A stretch of DNA of 62,107 nt from Pseudomonadota bacterium (GCA_002862435.1 PKDC01000054.1:1-62107); one strand, 5' to 3'. Numbered from the stretch's first letter, positions 1 through 7,163 are shown. Notes: generated by a model from the sequence alone, not told the origin. Program-made: numbers and translations.

Positions 1-73
1 CTCCGCGATGCTCCTGCACCAGGCGCACTGCACGTTCACGGACTTCAGGGGAAAACTTGTTCGATTTCTTCAT
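1..73 (-). CDS. IS3-family transposase OrfA, N-terminal fragment (runs off window)
   Basis: The minus-strand reading frame starts with ATG at 73 and gives [20 protein letters not shown], continuing EHRGE to the window edge. This is the characteristic N-terminus of IS3-family OrfA proteins, which carry a helix-turn-helix that binds the element's ends and are extended into the DDE transposase OrfAB by programmed frameshifting. Only about 24 residues are visible, so whether the element is intact is unknown. Confidence 0.75.
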   Translation of the reverse strand, partial: MKKSNKFSPEVRERAVRLVQEHRG

Positions 74-123
74 GGCTCCATCTTCTCAGGTGTTGGAGCC
101 TCCTCAAAACCCAGGGCGGTTCA
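1..123 (-). mobile_element. IS3-family insertion sequence, left end only
   Basis: The terminal inverted repeat reads inward on the minus strand from base 123 as TGAACCGCCCTGGGTTTTGA, a form typical of one branch of the IS3 family. It is followed 30 bases later by the start codon of an OrfA-like transposase gene. The rest of the element lies outside the window. The element interrupts what looks like the fifth cassette of the integron array to its right. No target-site duplication can be checked because the other end is not in the window. Confidence 0.75.
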
Positions 124-214
124 AGATGCTGCGGAAGGCCAACCGGACCCTGCCCCGGAGGTGGCGAAGAAGCACGGAGGTCTGCGAGCAGGCCCAGTAC
201 ACCTGGCGCGAGAC
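124..214. other. Interrupted remnant of a fifth integron cassette
   Basis: This stretch lies between the IS inverted repeat and the first attC-like site. On the minus strand a GTG at about 200 opens a short frame that continues into the insertion sequence, so it may be the 5' end of a cassette gene cut by the IS. The encoded residues match no family I recognise. No other feature is visible. Confidence 0.3.
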
Positions 215-276
215 ACCCAAGTTCACGGGCGGCCTTGCCGAAGGCGAGGACGTCCAACTGCTACCGGTTGTTGGGC
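215..276 (-). repeat. attC-like recombination site 1 (after the DUF6508 cassette)
   Basis: Read on the minus strand it begins GCCCAAC (276-270), directly after the stop codon of the DUF6508 gene, and ends CTTGGGT (221-215). The ends pair as CCCAA/TTGGG, with an inner imperfect palindrome around GCCTTCGGCAAGGC. This fits the R''...R' layout of integron attC sites (RYYYAAC...GTTRRRY), except that the first base of the R' box is C rather than G. Confidence 0.65.
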
Positions 277-277
277 A

Positions 278-682
278 TCATGACGGTCTCAGTGTTCGAA
301 GGCGTAACAAGATATTGCGAATGCATCCGTCTTGAATGACGCCAGCCCAGTGCCCATCACAAAAGCGCTCTCCACGAACGCACCACGTAAGCATGGTCTT
401 GATGTCGGGAAGCGTCGCAGAAGCGACTTTCTGTGGGTCATGAATCATATTGCCGATGTTCTTCGTCGCATAGCCGAAGTCTGCCCAGCATTCTTTGGCT
501 GCCAACTCAAAGAACGTTTTGACGGCCCGGTTGTACTCGGGCCAAGGCATGACGTAGACACCTTCGTTATTCTCATTGCCACCCCTCCAGCGGCTAATTG
601 GCGTAAAGCCGTCTTCATAGAGTACGTACAGGAAGCTCAGTAGCTCATCGAAGTCTGCGGCGGTGGGGTCGATCGGCTTCAT
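278..682 (-). CDS. DUF6508 domain protein, integron cassette gene
   Basis: A 134-residue protein without signal peptide or membrane segment. Its C-terminal half carries [20 protein letters not shown] followed by a [10 protein letters not shown] helix, which I recognise as the conserved core of DUF6508, a domain of unknown function. The ATG at 682 lies three bases beyond the R' box of attC-like site 2 and the stop codon touches attC-like site 1, so the gene fills its cassette exactly as integron cassette genes do. No function can be assigned. It probably has no promoter of its own and would depend on upstream cassette transcription. Confidence 0.8.
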   Translation of the reverse strand: MKPIDPTAADFDELLSFLYVLYEDGFTPISRWRGGNENNEGVYVMPWPEYNRAVKTFFELAAKECWADFGYATKNIGNMIHDPQKVASATLPDIKTMLTWCVRGERFCDGHWAGVIQDGCIRNILLRLRTLRPS

Positions 683-685
683 GAT

Positions 686-745
686 TCCTAAGACCTGAAT
701 TAAGCTGAGCCGCGAAGCGACTTCAAATTGAATGAATTATTAGGG
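686..745 (-). repeat. attC-like recombination site 2
   Basis: Read on the minus strand it runs from CCCTAAT (745-739, overlapping the TAA stop of the preceding gene) to CTTAGGA (692-686). The interior contains TAATAATTCATTCAA, CGCTTCGCGG and CAGCTTAATTCAGG, closely resembling the attC of the aadA cassette family. CCTAA pairs with TTAGG at the ends. This is the clearest attC in the window. As in site 1, the R' box starts with C instead of G. Confidence 0.8.
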
Positions 746-1192
746 GGCATGCGCGCGATCATATGCACACCCACAAGCACCACACTGGCAGAGACTCCAG
801 TGGCAAGCGATGCATTCTAGGTTGGTGGTGCTGTCAAGGTTCTCCTTGCAGGCATAGCAGTGCGTGACCCGAAAAGGAAGTGTTTTAGAGCGGGGCCGCG
901 TACCGGCGAAGACTCTTCCGTGAAGTTCCAAGAATCGCCTATTTTTCGCCTCAAGTTCCCCATATCTTAGGGTGAGGAAAGCTTGTAGCGCAGTACTTGC
1001 CTCATCAGGCGAGATGCCGATGCCCGTGGTAAATTTGCGCATGATGTCGGCGTTGCAATCCGCCACCCTATCTTGATCTACGAAATAGACCTCGAAGCTT
1101 ACGCTTCTGGTGGACATGGAAGTCTTTGGAATGACGACAAGCCCACGAGATTCGTGGCGCCCCACCCAGAATTTTCCACCATCAATCCACGG
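740..1192 (-). CDS. Cys-rich zinc-ribbon-like protein, integron cassette gene
   Basis: A 150-residue protein of unknown function. Its C-terminal 40 residues contain CYAC, CIAC and CQCGACGC clusters, a pattern expected of one or two zinc-binding ribbons. The N-terminal part is unrecognised. I chose the ATG at 1192 because it lies just beyond attC-like site 3, with AAGGGG upstream at workable spacing. An in-frame ATG at 1246 would put the start inside the palindrome and overlap the preceding helicase gene. The stop codon lies inside attC-like site 2. No neighbour suggests its partner. Confidence 0.7.
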   Translation of the reverse strand, partial: PWIDGGKFWVGRHESRGLVVIPKTSMSTRSVSFEVYFVDQDRVADCNADIMRKFTTGIGISPDEASTALQAFLTLRYGELEAKNRRFLELHGRVFAGTRPRSKTLPFRVTHCYACKENLDSTTNLECIACHWSLCQCGACGCAYDRAHAP

Positions 1193-1204
1193 CATTGATC
1201 GGTT

Positions 1205-1278
1205 ACCCCTTAAAGTTAAAGCGTCAGGGACGCTGCACGGCTTCATCGCGCAGCGTCCTTTGGAACGCAGAGTTAGGC
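1205..1278 (-). repeat. attC-like recombination site 3
   Basis: On the minus strand it begins GCCTAAC (1278-1272), a perfect RYYYAAC box, and continues into a strong palindrome GGACGCTGC...GCAGCGTCC flanked by GCGT/ACGC. It ends around CTTTAAGGGG (1215-1206), a degraded partner box with an extra A. The end of the helicase gene reads through it, as is common for cassette genes. The central hairpin could be mistaken for a terminator but has no T-run. Confidence 0.6.
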
Positions 1279-3134
1279 CAGTTTTTGTGCGTGAAGTCTG
1301 GCCAGCATTTCCCATACTCGGCCAAATTTTGTTCCCCACATACAACGGTCAGGAAACTGCCGGACGGATGTTTCTTTAGGCGTGTGAGTCCCGCATATAG
1401 AAGCGCCATAGCCCTTTTGTCTTTTGCATGTTCGATACATATCAGAAGAGCACGTGTCTCCCAACCTTTGAAGCTGTGAAGAGTGGTTGCCTTGATCCTT
1501 GCATCGCCCATAAAAAAGGCAAGCTTCTTCCGGCGACTCTGTCTTTTGTCATTCACGAAGGTGTTGACGCAGCGAGTACCTTTTTCTCCAACGAGTGAGA
1601 CAATACTTTGACCCAGCTCCTGACTATCAACGAGCACAGTTATATCGGAAACCGAGAGCCCTTCCTCGCCATGAGATTTCATTAATTGCCAAATCTCTTC
1701 AGCGGTGGTTGATGCCGCCTGTCCGGGATAAACTTGAACCCAACGAAGCCGACAAGGATTGATATTCAGTTCCATCTGTCGTATCGGCGGAAGGTCTGCG
1801 TTCTCACGAGGAAGAAACCGCCTGCCGTAATCCAAGACAAAATCAATCAATCCAGACGGTAGTCGATAGCTTATGTTCAGCTTCGTCCAATCACCGGCAA
1901 AACCGGCACCCTTCATGGCTCCGTCCGTCCAAGAATTTGCTGTCCCATACACATCCTGAGTTGCATCCGAGGCGAACAGCATCTCACCTCCCGGTTTGCA
2001 TACTTTGCGAAGCAACCCCCACCAGTTTGGTTGAAAATCTTGGCCTTCATCGACAAGCACAGCGTCGTAATGCTGTACCAAGCCTTCATGATCGTTTTTG
2101 ATTATCGATTCAACGAGGGAACACAAATCTTGGTCTGGTAAGTGACCTTCAATGCTCCAGAGTGCGTGGTATTCTTCGGCATGGTCTGTGTCCTCACAGA
2201 TGCGTTTACACCAATGATGAAAATTCAACCAAGTGGCCGCCTTGCGAGCTGAAGGATGATTCCTTACGGCAGCGTCTGCGAGATAGTTGAGTAGTGTGAT
2301 GTTGAAAGTGACGACAAGAACGTCTTTTCCTTCAGCAATGAGTTTCGCAGCACGTGCCGCCAAAACAACTGACTTTCCTGACCCCGCCGGGCCAGTAATT
2401 CTTCGGTAACCTGACTTGGTGCGAGAATTGACGAGTCGCTTTTGTGTCTCGTCAAGTTCCAGAGGCGTGCGCTGAGTCTTTGGGGCATCCGGTTCCACCA
2501 ACCAAAGCCGAAGATCGGCGGCAAGTTCGGGAGTCATGAACTTTGATTGAGTTCTTTTGGCTTCGGGAAACACACGCAATAGATCGCCGCGTTCTAATGC
2601 GTTTCTTCCCGATATCGGGTTATACTGAAACCACTCCTGCATTTGCCGGTACTCGCGGCAAGGCATCAATAGCTGAGATACCCGATGGTCGTCTGCGGAA
2701 GGAAAAATAATTCCGGCGGTTACGACGGCAAGCCCACTGCGTTGATCTATGCGCGGGCAATATAGGTCTTGTATTTCTTGCTTATATCGAAAGACTTTCT
2801 CGACAGGATTGTCACTTTGCATCGAGAAAGTCTTCCCGTCCTTACGACCTTTCAGGATTGGTGGCTTATTGGGGCGCCTTTCTACCCAACGCTCGACTGC
2901 ATCCAAGTCCCAATTCTTCACCTCGAAAACTGCGATACCCACATCGGGATGCAGTAATACGAAATCCGGCCGCAAGCCATTCAGATGAGGCTGAATGTAT
3001 ATCTCCCACTTCTCGGGAAGGTGCGCATCGAAGAATTCAAAGATGCGCCATTCGCCTTCCTCCAGCGGTTGTCGGAGAGATTTTAGGTCTGCTCTGGGCG
3101 GCGATATGGTTCGTGTCACTGGTGGCGGCTCCAT
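1224..3134 (-). CDS. NERD-nuclease / superfamily 1 helicase fusion, cassette-borne
   Basis: A 636-residue protein. Residues 20-130 look like a NERD domain, a PD-(D/E)xK-type nuclease: RPDF with D57, then FEVKNW with E71 and K73. A UvrD-like ATPase follows, with Walker A GPAGSGKS (248-255) and Walker B AVLVDEGQDF (359-368), then a C-terminal helicase region containing TTLHSFKGWE and LLYAGLTR. The family acts on DNA; NERD-helicase fusions occur in mobile and defence contexts, so an anti-phage role is plausible but inferred. The ATG at 3134 follows attC-like site 4 by 12 bases containing AAGAGG. At 1.9 kb it is very large for a cassette gene. The domains look complete. Confidence 0.85.
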   Translation of the reverse strand: MEPPPVTRTISPPRADLKSLRQPLEEGEWRIFEFFDAHLPEKWEIYIQPHLNGLRPDFVLLHPDVGIAVFEVKNWDLDAVERWVERRPNKPPILKGRKDGKTFSMQSDNPVEKVFRYKQEIQDLYCPRIDQRSGLAVVTAGIIFPSADDHRVSQLLMPCREYRQMQEWFQYNPISGRNALERGDLLRVFPEAKRTQSKFMTPELAADLRLWLVEPDAPKTQRTPLELDETQKRLVNSRTKSGYRRITGPAGSGKSVVLAARAAKLIAEGKDVLVVTFNITLLNYLADAAVRNHPSARKAATWLNFHHWCKRICEDTDHAEEYHALWSIEGHLPDQDLCSLVESIIKNDHEGLVQHYDAVLVDEGQDFQPNWWGLLRKVCKPGGEMLFASDATQDVYGTANSWTDGAMKGAGFAGDWTKLNISYRLPSGLIDFVLDYGRRFLPRENADLPPIRQMELNINPCRLRWVQVYPGQAASTTAEEIWQLMKSHGEEGLSVSDITVLVDSQELGQSIVSLVGEKGTRCVNTFVNDKRQSRRKKLAFFMGDARIKATTLHSFKGWETRALLICIEHAKDKRAMALLYAGLTRLKKHPSGSFLTVVCGEQNLAEYGKCWPDFTHKNWPNSAFQRTLRDEAVQRP

Positions 3135-3146
3135 TGGCCTCTTGCT

Positions 3147-3202
3147 AGCTAATCGACGCGCCGCCGATAGGCGGAGTGACCGGGTTAAGCGGCGGGTTAG
3201 CC
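3147..3202 (-). repeat. attC-like recombination site 4
   Basis: On the minus strand it begins GGCTAAC (3202-3196), overlapping the stop codon of the 171-residue gene, and ends ATTAGCT (3153-3147). GCTAA pairs with TTAGC, and CCGCC pairs with GGCGG inside. Its GGCTAA box is the exact reverse complement of TTAGCC at the start of the same cassette (4458-4453), the relation expected because both derive from one attC in the circular cassette. Confidence 0.65.
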
Positions 3203-3712
3203 CTGTCGTTTGAGGCTTTCAAGGTGTTTCTGGCCATCGATTGACACCCGCATGAACTTCAATGAACCAACCTTTCTGGTTTGGAATATAAGCTTCTTTC
3301 CATCAAGTCGTTTGAGGCACACAGATGGGTTAGACAGCTTAATGCCATGGTCCTTTAGAGAGTTATTGACTTCCGATGTTTTAAAGTCATTCTCTGGCGA
3401 GTGCGACTGAACATACCTAGCAGTAATGAGGGCTTTGTCTAGGTCGGTAATATCAGCGCGAAAATTATTCATCCATTCGCCAAAGCTAGCGGGCGGTTGC
3501 TCTTCTTTGCTAGTAAATTGATGAGAAGTGGAGGATTCGCGAGCTTCATCTTGGACGCCCTCTGACCCTTCTTCTCGCTGTTGCGTCCGAAGTCTAACAG
3601 TTTCAATAACTGTCTCAAGCTGCTGTATCTGTCTCTCTACAAATTCTTCGGAGCCTTCTATTTCGACTTCGCCTGTTATGAGATTTAATTTGAACCTTGC
3701 TGTCTCGTTCAT
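3197..3712 (-). CDS. Unknown protein, second gene of a two-gene cassette
   Basis: A 171-residue soluble protein. Residues 1-50 are rich in Glu and predicted helical, a low-complexity Glu/Ser linker follows at about 50-75, and the C-terminal 90 residues (from SFGEWMNNFRADITDLDKAL) have the length and pattern of a winged-helix domain, with basic residues around SLKFMRVSIDGQKHL. I do not recognise the family. It starts two bases after the stop codon of the upstream gene, so the two are translated together and share one cassette. A DNA-binding or regulatory partner role is inference. Confidence 0.7.
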   Translation of the reverse strand: MNETARFKLNLITGEVEIEGSEEFVERQIQQLETVIETVRLRTQQREEGSEGVQDEARESSTSHQFTSKEEQPPASFGEWMNNFRADITDLDKALITARYVQSHSPENDFKTSEVNNSLKDHGIKLSNPSVCLKRLDGKKLIFQTRKVGSLKFMRVSIDGQKHLESLKRQG

Positions 3713-3714
3713 GC

Positions 3715-4446
3715 TTATGTTCTCAGGTTGGATTTATAGAGAAGCTCTTCTATTGATGCCCGGTAGTCCAAGATGATTCTTTCGATGCTCTTCCTGCTGG
3801 CGTTGTAGTAGATCTTGTGAGCAGAGAAGTTGCCTATCTTTCTGAAAGTGTCGAGGCTATCGCGCGTGTTGCGTGATAGCGCGAGAGTTTTATTTGTCTC
3901 GGCATCGTCTATGATTGAGTTCAATTGCTTGAACTGACCGGTTTCGTCCTGTATTGCCGATTCAATCTTCAATTCTTGATATGAGAGAATAAGAAGAATC
4001 TCAAGAAGTCGCCGCATGAGTATGGCGCAACCATCGAAAATGTTGTTTTCGTAGGAGGCGTTTACCTGTTTTATGAGAGATTTTATGAATGCTCGTTCCT
4101 TCTGGAGTAATAGTTCAGGAATAACGGAGTCATGCGATATTACCGCTTCGGACTTCTTTCGGATGTCTGGAAACTCGGCATCCAGCGTCTCCACTGTCGA
4201 AGGATGAACCTTGAAAGATTGTGAAGCACCATCCGAGACAAACATACGGGATTTCTTTAATGTGGCTGCTAGGCGGCTTGTGTTTGGACGTGGATAACCC
4301 AGCTTGACTAAACTATCTGCTATGCCGGTTACCTCGAATGATGCTTCGTCGTTATTTCTCAAATGATAGAAGGCAAGAAGTACTGTGCGTCGAAGCTCGG
4401 TTTGCTTCGAGAATTTACACTTGGTCAAGTACTCGGTAAGGCTCAT
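3715..4446 (-). CDS. Unknown protein with HEPN/DUF4145-like C-terminus, first cassette gene
   Basis: A 243-residue protein. The N-terminal 80 residues resemble a winged-helix unit (LVKLGYPRPNTSRLAATLKK). The C-terminal half contains FDGCAILMRRLLEILLILSY and later GNFSAHKIYYNA, the R/GN-x2-AH-type signature seen in DUF4145 and HEPN-like domains, which are often RNases or toxins in defence and toxin-antitoxin systems. The ATG at 4446 lies six bases after the attI-like junction, making this the first gene of the array. Pairing with the downstream 171-residue gene suggests a two-component unit, but no function is demonstrated. Confidence 0.7.
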   Translation of the reverse strand: MSLTEYLTKCKFSKQTELRRTVLLAFYHLRNNDEASFEVTGIADSLVKLGYPRPNTSRLAATLKKSRMFVSDGASQSFKVHPSTVETLDAEFPDIRKKSEAVISHDSVIPELLLQKERAFIKSLIKQVNASYENNIFDGCAILMRRLLEILLILSYQELKIESAIQDETGQFKQLNSIIDDAETNKTLALSRNTRDSLDTFRKIGNFSAHKIYYNASRKSIERIILDYRASIEELLYKSNLRT

Positions 4447-4616
4447 AGTAAGGGCTAACTTTATAATTAGATGCTTAAAAAGGCGTTTTTTATTGCACCT
4501 GGTGGGTTCCTATTATTTGACAGAGAGAGACCGCTCAAAGCCTTTCGGTCACGTCAAACGTTGTAAAACACCTAAAAGCACCTGTCGATCACACCTCATG
4601 CGTAGCAACCAAACTG
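4447..4616 (-). other. attI-like region of the integron
   Basis: This 170-base gap separates the integrase relic (+ strand) from the first cassette gene (- strand). On the minus strand it ends in TATAAAGTTAGCCC just before the first start codon, closely matching the end of class 1 attI, where ACAAAGTTAGGC marks the crossover. The putative crossover is between 4459 and 4458. The cassette promoter Pc would be expected here or inside the integrase gene. I see only weak matches, such as TTGAGC and TAATAG 17 bases apart. Confidence 0.6.
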
Positions 4617-5054
4617 ATGCTGTTCATGGATGAAATACGCGCCCGTATTCGCCGGTTGAATTACAGCATCCGCATCGAGGATGCCTGCCTCGATTGGGTG
4701 CGACGGTTTTTCTTGTCCATGTTCGGCGCGACCGAGATCGAAGCGTTCCTGACGTATCTCGTGATAGCCGGCAAGGCGTCGGCCTCGATCCGGATCCCGA
4801 CGAAGAGGGCGCTGCAATTTTTTATCGGCAGGTGCTGAAGATTACTGAACCGTGGTTGATGGACGTCGCATCGGTGCGCCAGGGCAAGCGTTTGCCGGGG
4901 GTGCGGACAGTGGCCGAGGTGCGGGCGACGTTGGCGCGGATACCGGGTAGGACCGGCCTGATGTTGCGTCGGCGGTACGGCAGCGGGCTGCGGGCTGCGC
5001 TTGATGGAGTGTGTGCGGCTGCGCGTGAAGGAGGGGATTGCGCTGTCAGTTGAG
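4617..5054 (+). pseudogene. intI: Integron integrase (IntI-type tyrosine recombinase), frameshifted and truncated
   Basis: Three frames read in order give an integron integrase. Frame 1 from 4617 has DEIRARIRRLNYSIR, DWVRRF and EIEAFLTYL. Frame 2 from about 4815 has FYRQVLK, PWLMDV and KRLPGVRTVAEVRATLARIP, ending RRYGSGLR. Frame 3 from 5001 has LMECVRLRVKE. The second shift is explained by a tandem duplication of GGGCTGC at 4985-4998; removing one copy restores GSGLRLMECVRLRVKE, which holds the first catalytic Arg. The region between DWVRRF and ATEIEAF is shortened. Everything beyond the first catalytic box (the HxxR and Tyr residues) is missing, so no activity is possible. It is divergent from the cassettes, as in all integrons. 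Confidence 0.85.
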
Positions 5055-5489
5055 CGGATACTCGGCCCAGGCCGTCTCGGGCGGGTCTTCGCCGTACTGG
5101 GCGGCGGCTTCGAAGACCCGTTGCCAGGCAGAGTGGTTGAAGGGAATCTGCCGTTCGCTGAAATAGTCCTGGGCATTGCCCAACACATCCTCCAGCACCG
5201 CCAACACATAGCGCAGGGCGGTCGGCGAATGGGCGAGGTGTTCCGGGATGGCGGCATGGAAGCGCAGCACGGGATCATCTGCGCTGTAGCCGCCCATGCG
5301 CATGCCCTCGAAATCCGGCTGCAGGTCCGGGGATGCCAGCAGGAAAGTGATTTCCAGGCCGGGACCCGAGGGAATGGCGCCCTGCTGGCGTTGGCGGGCC
5401 AGCGCCACGGCAACGCGGGTGACCGCCTTGTCGATGGGTGATTTTTCCAGGGTGTCGGATTTGTTGACGCTGATGAAGATCGAGCTCAT
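5046..5489 (-). CDS. Unknown protein, last gene of the bolA/rhodanese operon
   Basis: A 147-residue soluble protein starting MSSIFISVNKSDTLEKSPID. I do not recognise the family. It has no signal peptide, membrane segment or metal-binding cluster. The C-terminal half is helical and acidic and ends AWAEYPLN. Its predecessor stops at 5517, and an in-frame TTG at 5516 would abut it directly; I prefer the ATG at 5489, although neither has a clear ribosome-binding site. Being last in an operon with a NifA/sigma54-type promoter, it is probably co-expressed with BolA and the rhodanese. Its stop overlaps the integrase relic by nine bases. Confidence 0.7.
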   Translation of the reverse strand: MSSIFISVNKSDTLEKSPIDKAVTRVAVALARQRQQGAIPSGPGLEITFLLASPDLQPDFEGMRMGGYSADDPVLRFHAAIPEHLAHSPTALRYVLAVLEDVLGNAQDYFSERQIPFNHSAWQRVFEAAAQYGEDPPETAWAEYPLN

Positions 5490-5516
5490 GGGGAGTACTT
5501 GGGATAGGCCGGGCAA

Positions 5517-6293
5517 TCAGGCCGTCTGCAGCCGCTTCGGACGCAACAGGAAATAGGCGGTTTCCGTGGCGGCCATGTCGAAGGCCGTAAAGTCATCCTG
5601 GTTGCGCCGCCCGGGATCCGCCCCGGCCTGCAGGAGCAACTGCACCATGCGATCCCGTCCCGCCGAGGCGGCGTACATGAGCGCCGTGGCGCCGGTGAGA
5701 TTGGCCTGGTCGATGGCCACGCCAGCGCGGATCAGCAGCTCGGCACACGCCGGGCTATCGGCGTAGCAGGCCAGCCACAGGGCGTTGTTGCCGTCGGAAT
5801 TCACGGCGTCCACTGCGGCGCCTGCCGCCAGCAGGGCTTGCACGATCTCGGCGCGCCCGGCGCGGGCGGCGTGCAACAGAGCGGTCATGGCGTTGGCGGC
5901 GGGCCGCTCCAGATCGGTGGGATCAAAGCCCTGTTCCAGTAGCCAGGCGCCCAGATTCTTCGCCATGCCTTCCGCGGCGGGCGTTGCCGCTGAGTGCGCG
6001 CCCCGCCAGCCGGCATAGCCTCCGTCCAGGCTGTGGACGCTGGTAAAACCCAGATGGCTCAGCAATTGGGCGATGTCGCGGCTGCTGTGGCCGTGGTCGC
6101 AGACCACCACGATGGGGGTGTCGCCCGGCCATTCCCGGCGCATGCGGGCCAGCAAGGCATCATCGAACTGCAATGCATCCGGCATATGGCCCGCTGCGAA
6201 CGCGGCAGGCGCGCGGATGTCAATAATCCGGGCGCGGGGATCCTGGATCACGGCCTGCATCTGAAAGGCGTCGATGCAGTAAAAGTCAGTCAT
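5517..6293 (-). CDS. Rhodanese domain fused to ankyrin repeats
   Basis: A 258-residue cytoplasmic protein. Residues 10-100 form a rhodanese (sulfurtransferase) domain with DIRAPAAFAAGHMPDA and an active-site loop VVVCDHGHSS (Cys65), ending in GGYAGWRG. Residues 130-245 carry about three ankyrin repeats, for example MTALLHAARAGRAEIVQALL and GATALMYAASAGRDRMVQLL. Rhodaneses move sulfane sulfur via a Cys persulfide; ankyrin repeats bind partner proteins. Rhodaneses occur in nif clusters (RhdN in Azotobacter), and the candidate promoter of this operon fits that context, though the link is inference. The start at 6293 removes an unlikely 11-residue leader that begins at 6326. Confidence 0.85.
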   Translation of the reverse strand: MTDFYCIDAFQMQAVIQDPRARIIDIRAPAAFAAGHMPDALQFDDALLARMRREWPGDTPIVVVCDHGHSSRDIAQLLSHLGFTSVHSLDGGYAGWRGAHSAATPAAEGMAKNLGAWLLEQGFDPTDLERPAANAMTALLHAARAGRAEIVQALLAAGAAVDAVNSDGNNALWLACYADSPACAELLIRAGVAIDQANLTGATALMYAASAGRDRMVQLLLQAGADPGRRNQDDFTAFDMAATETAYFLLRPKRLQTA

Positions 6294-6341
6294 GGCCGGT
6301 CTCCGGTCAGGGCAAGCATGCGGCATTCAGCCGCCGTGGGC

Positions 6342-6809
6342 TTACATGTCATCCGCCAGTACTTCCAGCGCGATGAGCTGTTCCCGCAGCGCCATGTGGG
6401 CATAGAAGCCCTCGCGCCCCTGATACAAGGGATCGCGGTAAAGCGCCTCCAGGGCGGTTGCATCATCCGGATACAGGCGGCAGGTTTGCAGCGGATCGAC
6501 CAGTGCAGCGACGCAGGCCTGCAGTTCGCTGATGGACTCGGCCTGATAGCTGCCGGTTTCCAATAAGGCATCGGCGCGGTAGAGCGGGGCGTCCCACCCG
6601 TGCTGTGCCGCCAGGGCCGCGATCCAGGCGGGCGCGGCTTCCATGGTGGCGCCGCTGGCGGACAGCAACTCGCGCGGGCTGACCACCTCATACACCGCCC
6701 CGTCCGGGCTCGCCCGCGCCGCGCGGATCTTGCCGATCAGGTCATCCTCATCGAAAGCGAACCAGGCTTGCGGGCGTCCCTCCCAAGGCACTTCAAGCAC
6801 ATGGATCAT
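6342..6809 (-). CDS. Unknown protein of the bolA/rhodanese operon
   Basis: A 155-residue soluble acidic protein starting MIHVLEVPWEGRPQAWFAFD. It has no recognised domain, and no signal peptide or membrane helix. Conserved-looking features are the paired aromatic positions near the N-terminus and a C-terminal helix YAHMALREQLIALEVLADDM. It sits between the 107-residue gene and the rhodanese-ankyrin gene, all on the minus strand with short gaps of about 30-50 bases. Operon membership suggests a role with BolA and the sulfurtransferase, but no function can be read from the sequence. Confidence 0.7.
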   Translation of the reverse strand: MIHVLEVPWEGRPQAWFAFDEDDLIGKIRAARASPDGAVYEVVSPRELLSASGATMEAAPAWIAALAAQHGWDAPLYRADALLETGSYQAESISELQACVAALVDPLQTCRLYPDDATALEALYRDPLYQGREGFYAHMALREQLIALEVLADDM

Positions 6810-6839
6810 GGCGTCGCTCCAGGCGCAGGATGGGGAGAC

Positions 6840-7163
6840 TCATTCATCGATGCGCAGCTTCAGGATGTCGTCGGCGGCGTGGCGCATCCGCTCCGCGATC
6901 GCCAGCGGCGTGGCGTCATAGAGCGCGCGGGCAGTGTCCAATGCCGCCTGCGCGCACGCGGCCTCTTCCTTGGTGAGCGGTATGCGGCCGGCCATGTAGG
7001 TGGCGTCCGGCGCGGCCTGGCGGATGGCGACCCGATTCGGATGCTGGCGCACCTCGGTCAGGGCATCGGCCTCGTGGCGGCCATCCAGGCAGATGGCGCA
7101 GTCGATCACCTCGACCCGGCGACCGTCCTGGGTGAGCTTGATCAGCGTTTTTGACGTGTCCAT
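6840..7163 (-). CDS. Unknown small protein of the bolA/rhodanese operon
   Basis: A 107-residue soluble protein. Residues 12-27 contain DGRRVEVIDCAICLDGRHEA, with two Cys in a C-x2-C arrangement that could bind metal or form a redox pair. The C-terminal half is helical (AACAQAALDTARALYDATPL). I do not recognise the family. It is the second gene after bolA, 49 bases downstream of it, and upstream of two further genes on the same strand. The Cys pair next to BolA and a rhodanese suggests Fe-S or sulfur chemistry, but this is only contextual. Confidence 0.7.
   Translation of the reverse strand: MDTSKTLIKLTQDGRRVEVIDCAICLDGRHEADALTEVRQHPNRVAIRQAAPDATYMAGRIPLTKEEAACAQAALDTARALYDATPLAIAERMRHAADDILKLRIDE

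Noticed and set aside
1230-1260. GC-rich hairpin read as a terminator of the helicase gene
   Set aside because: No T-run; flanked by GCCTAAC and a degraded partner box, so it fits an attC better.
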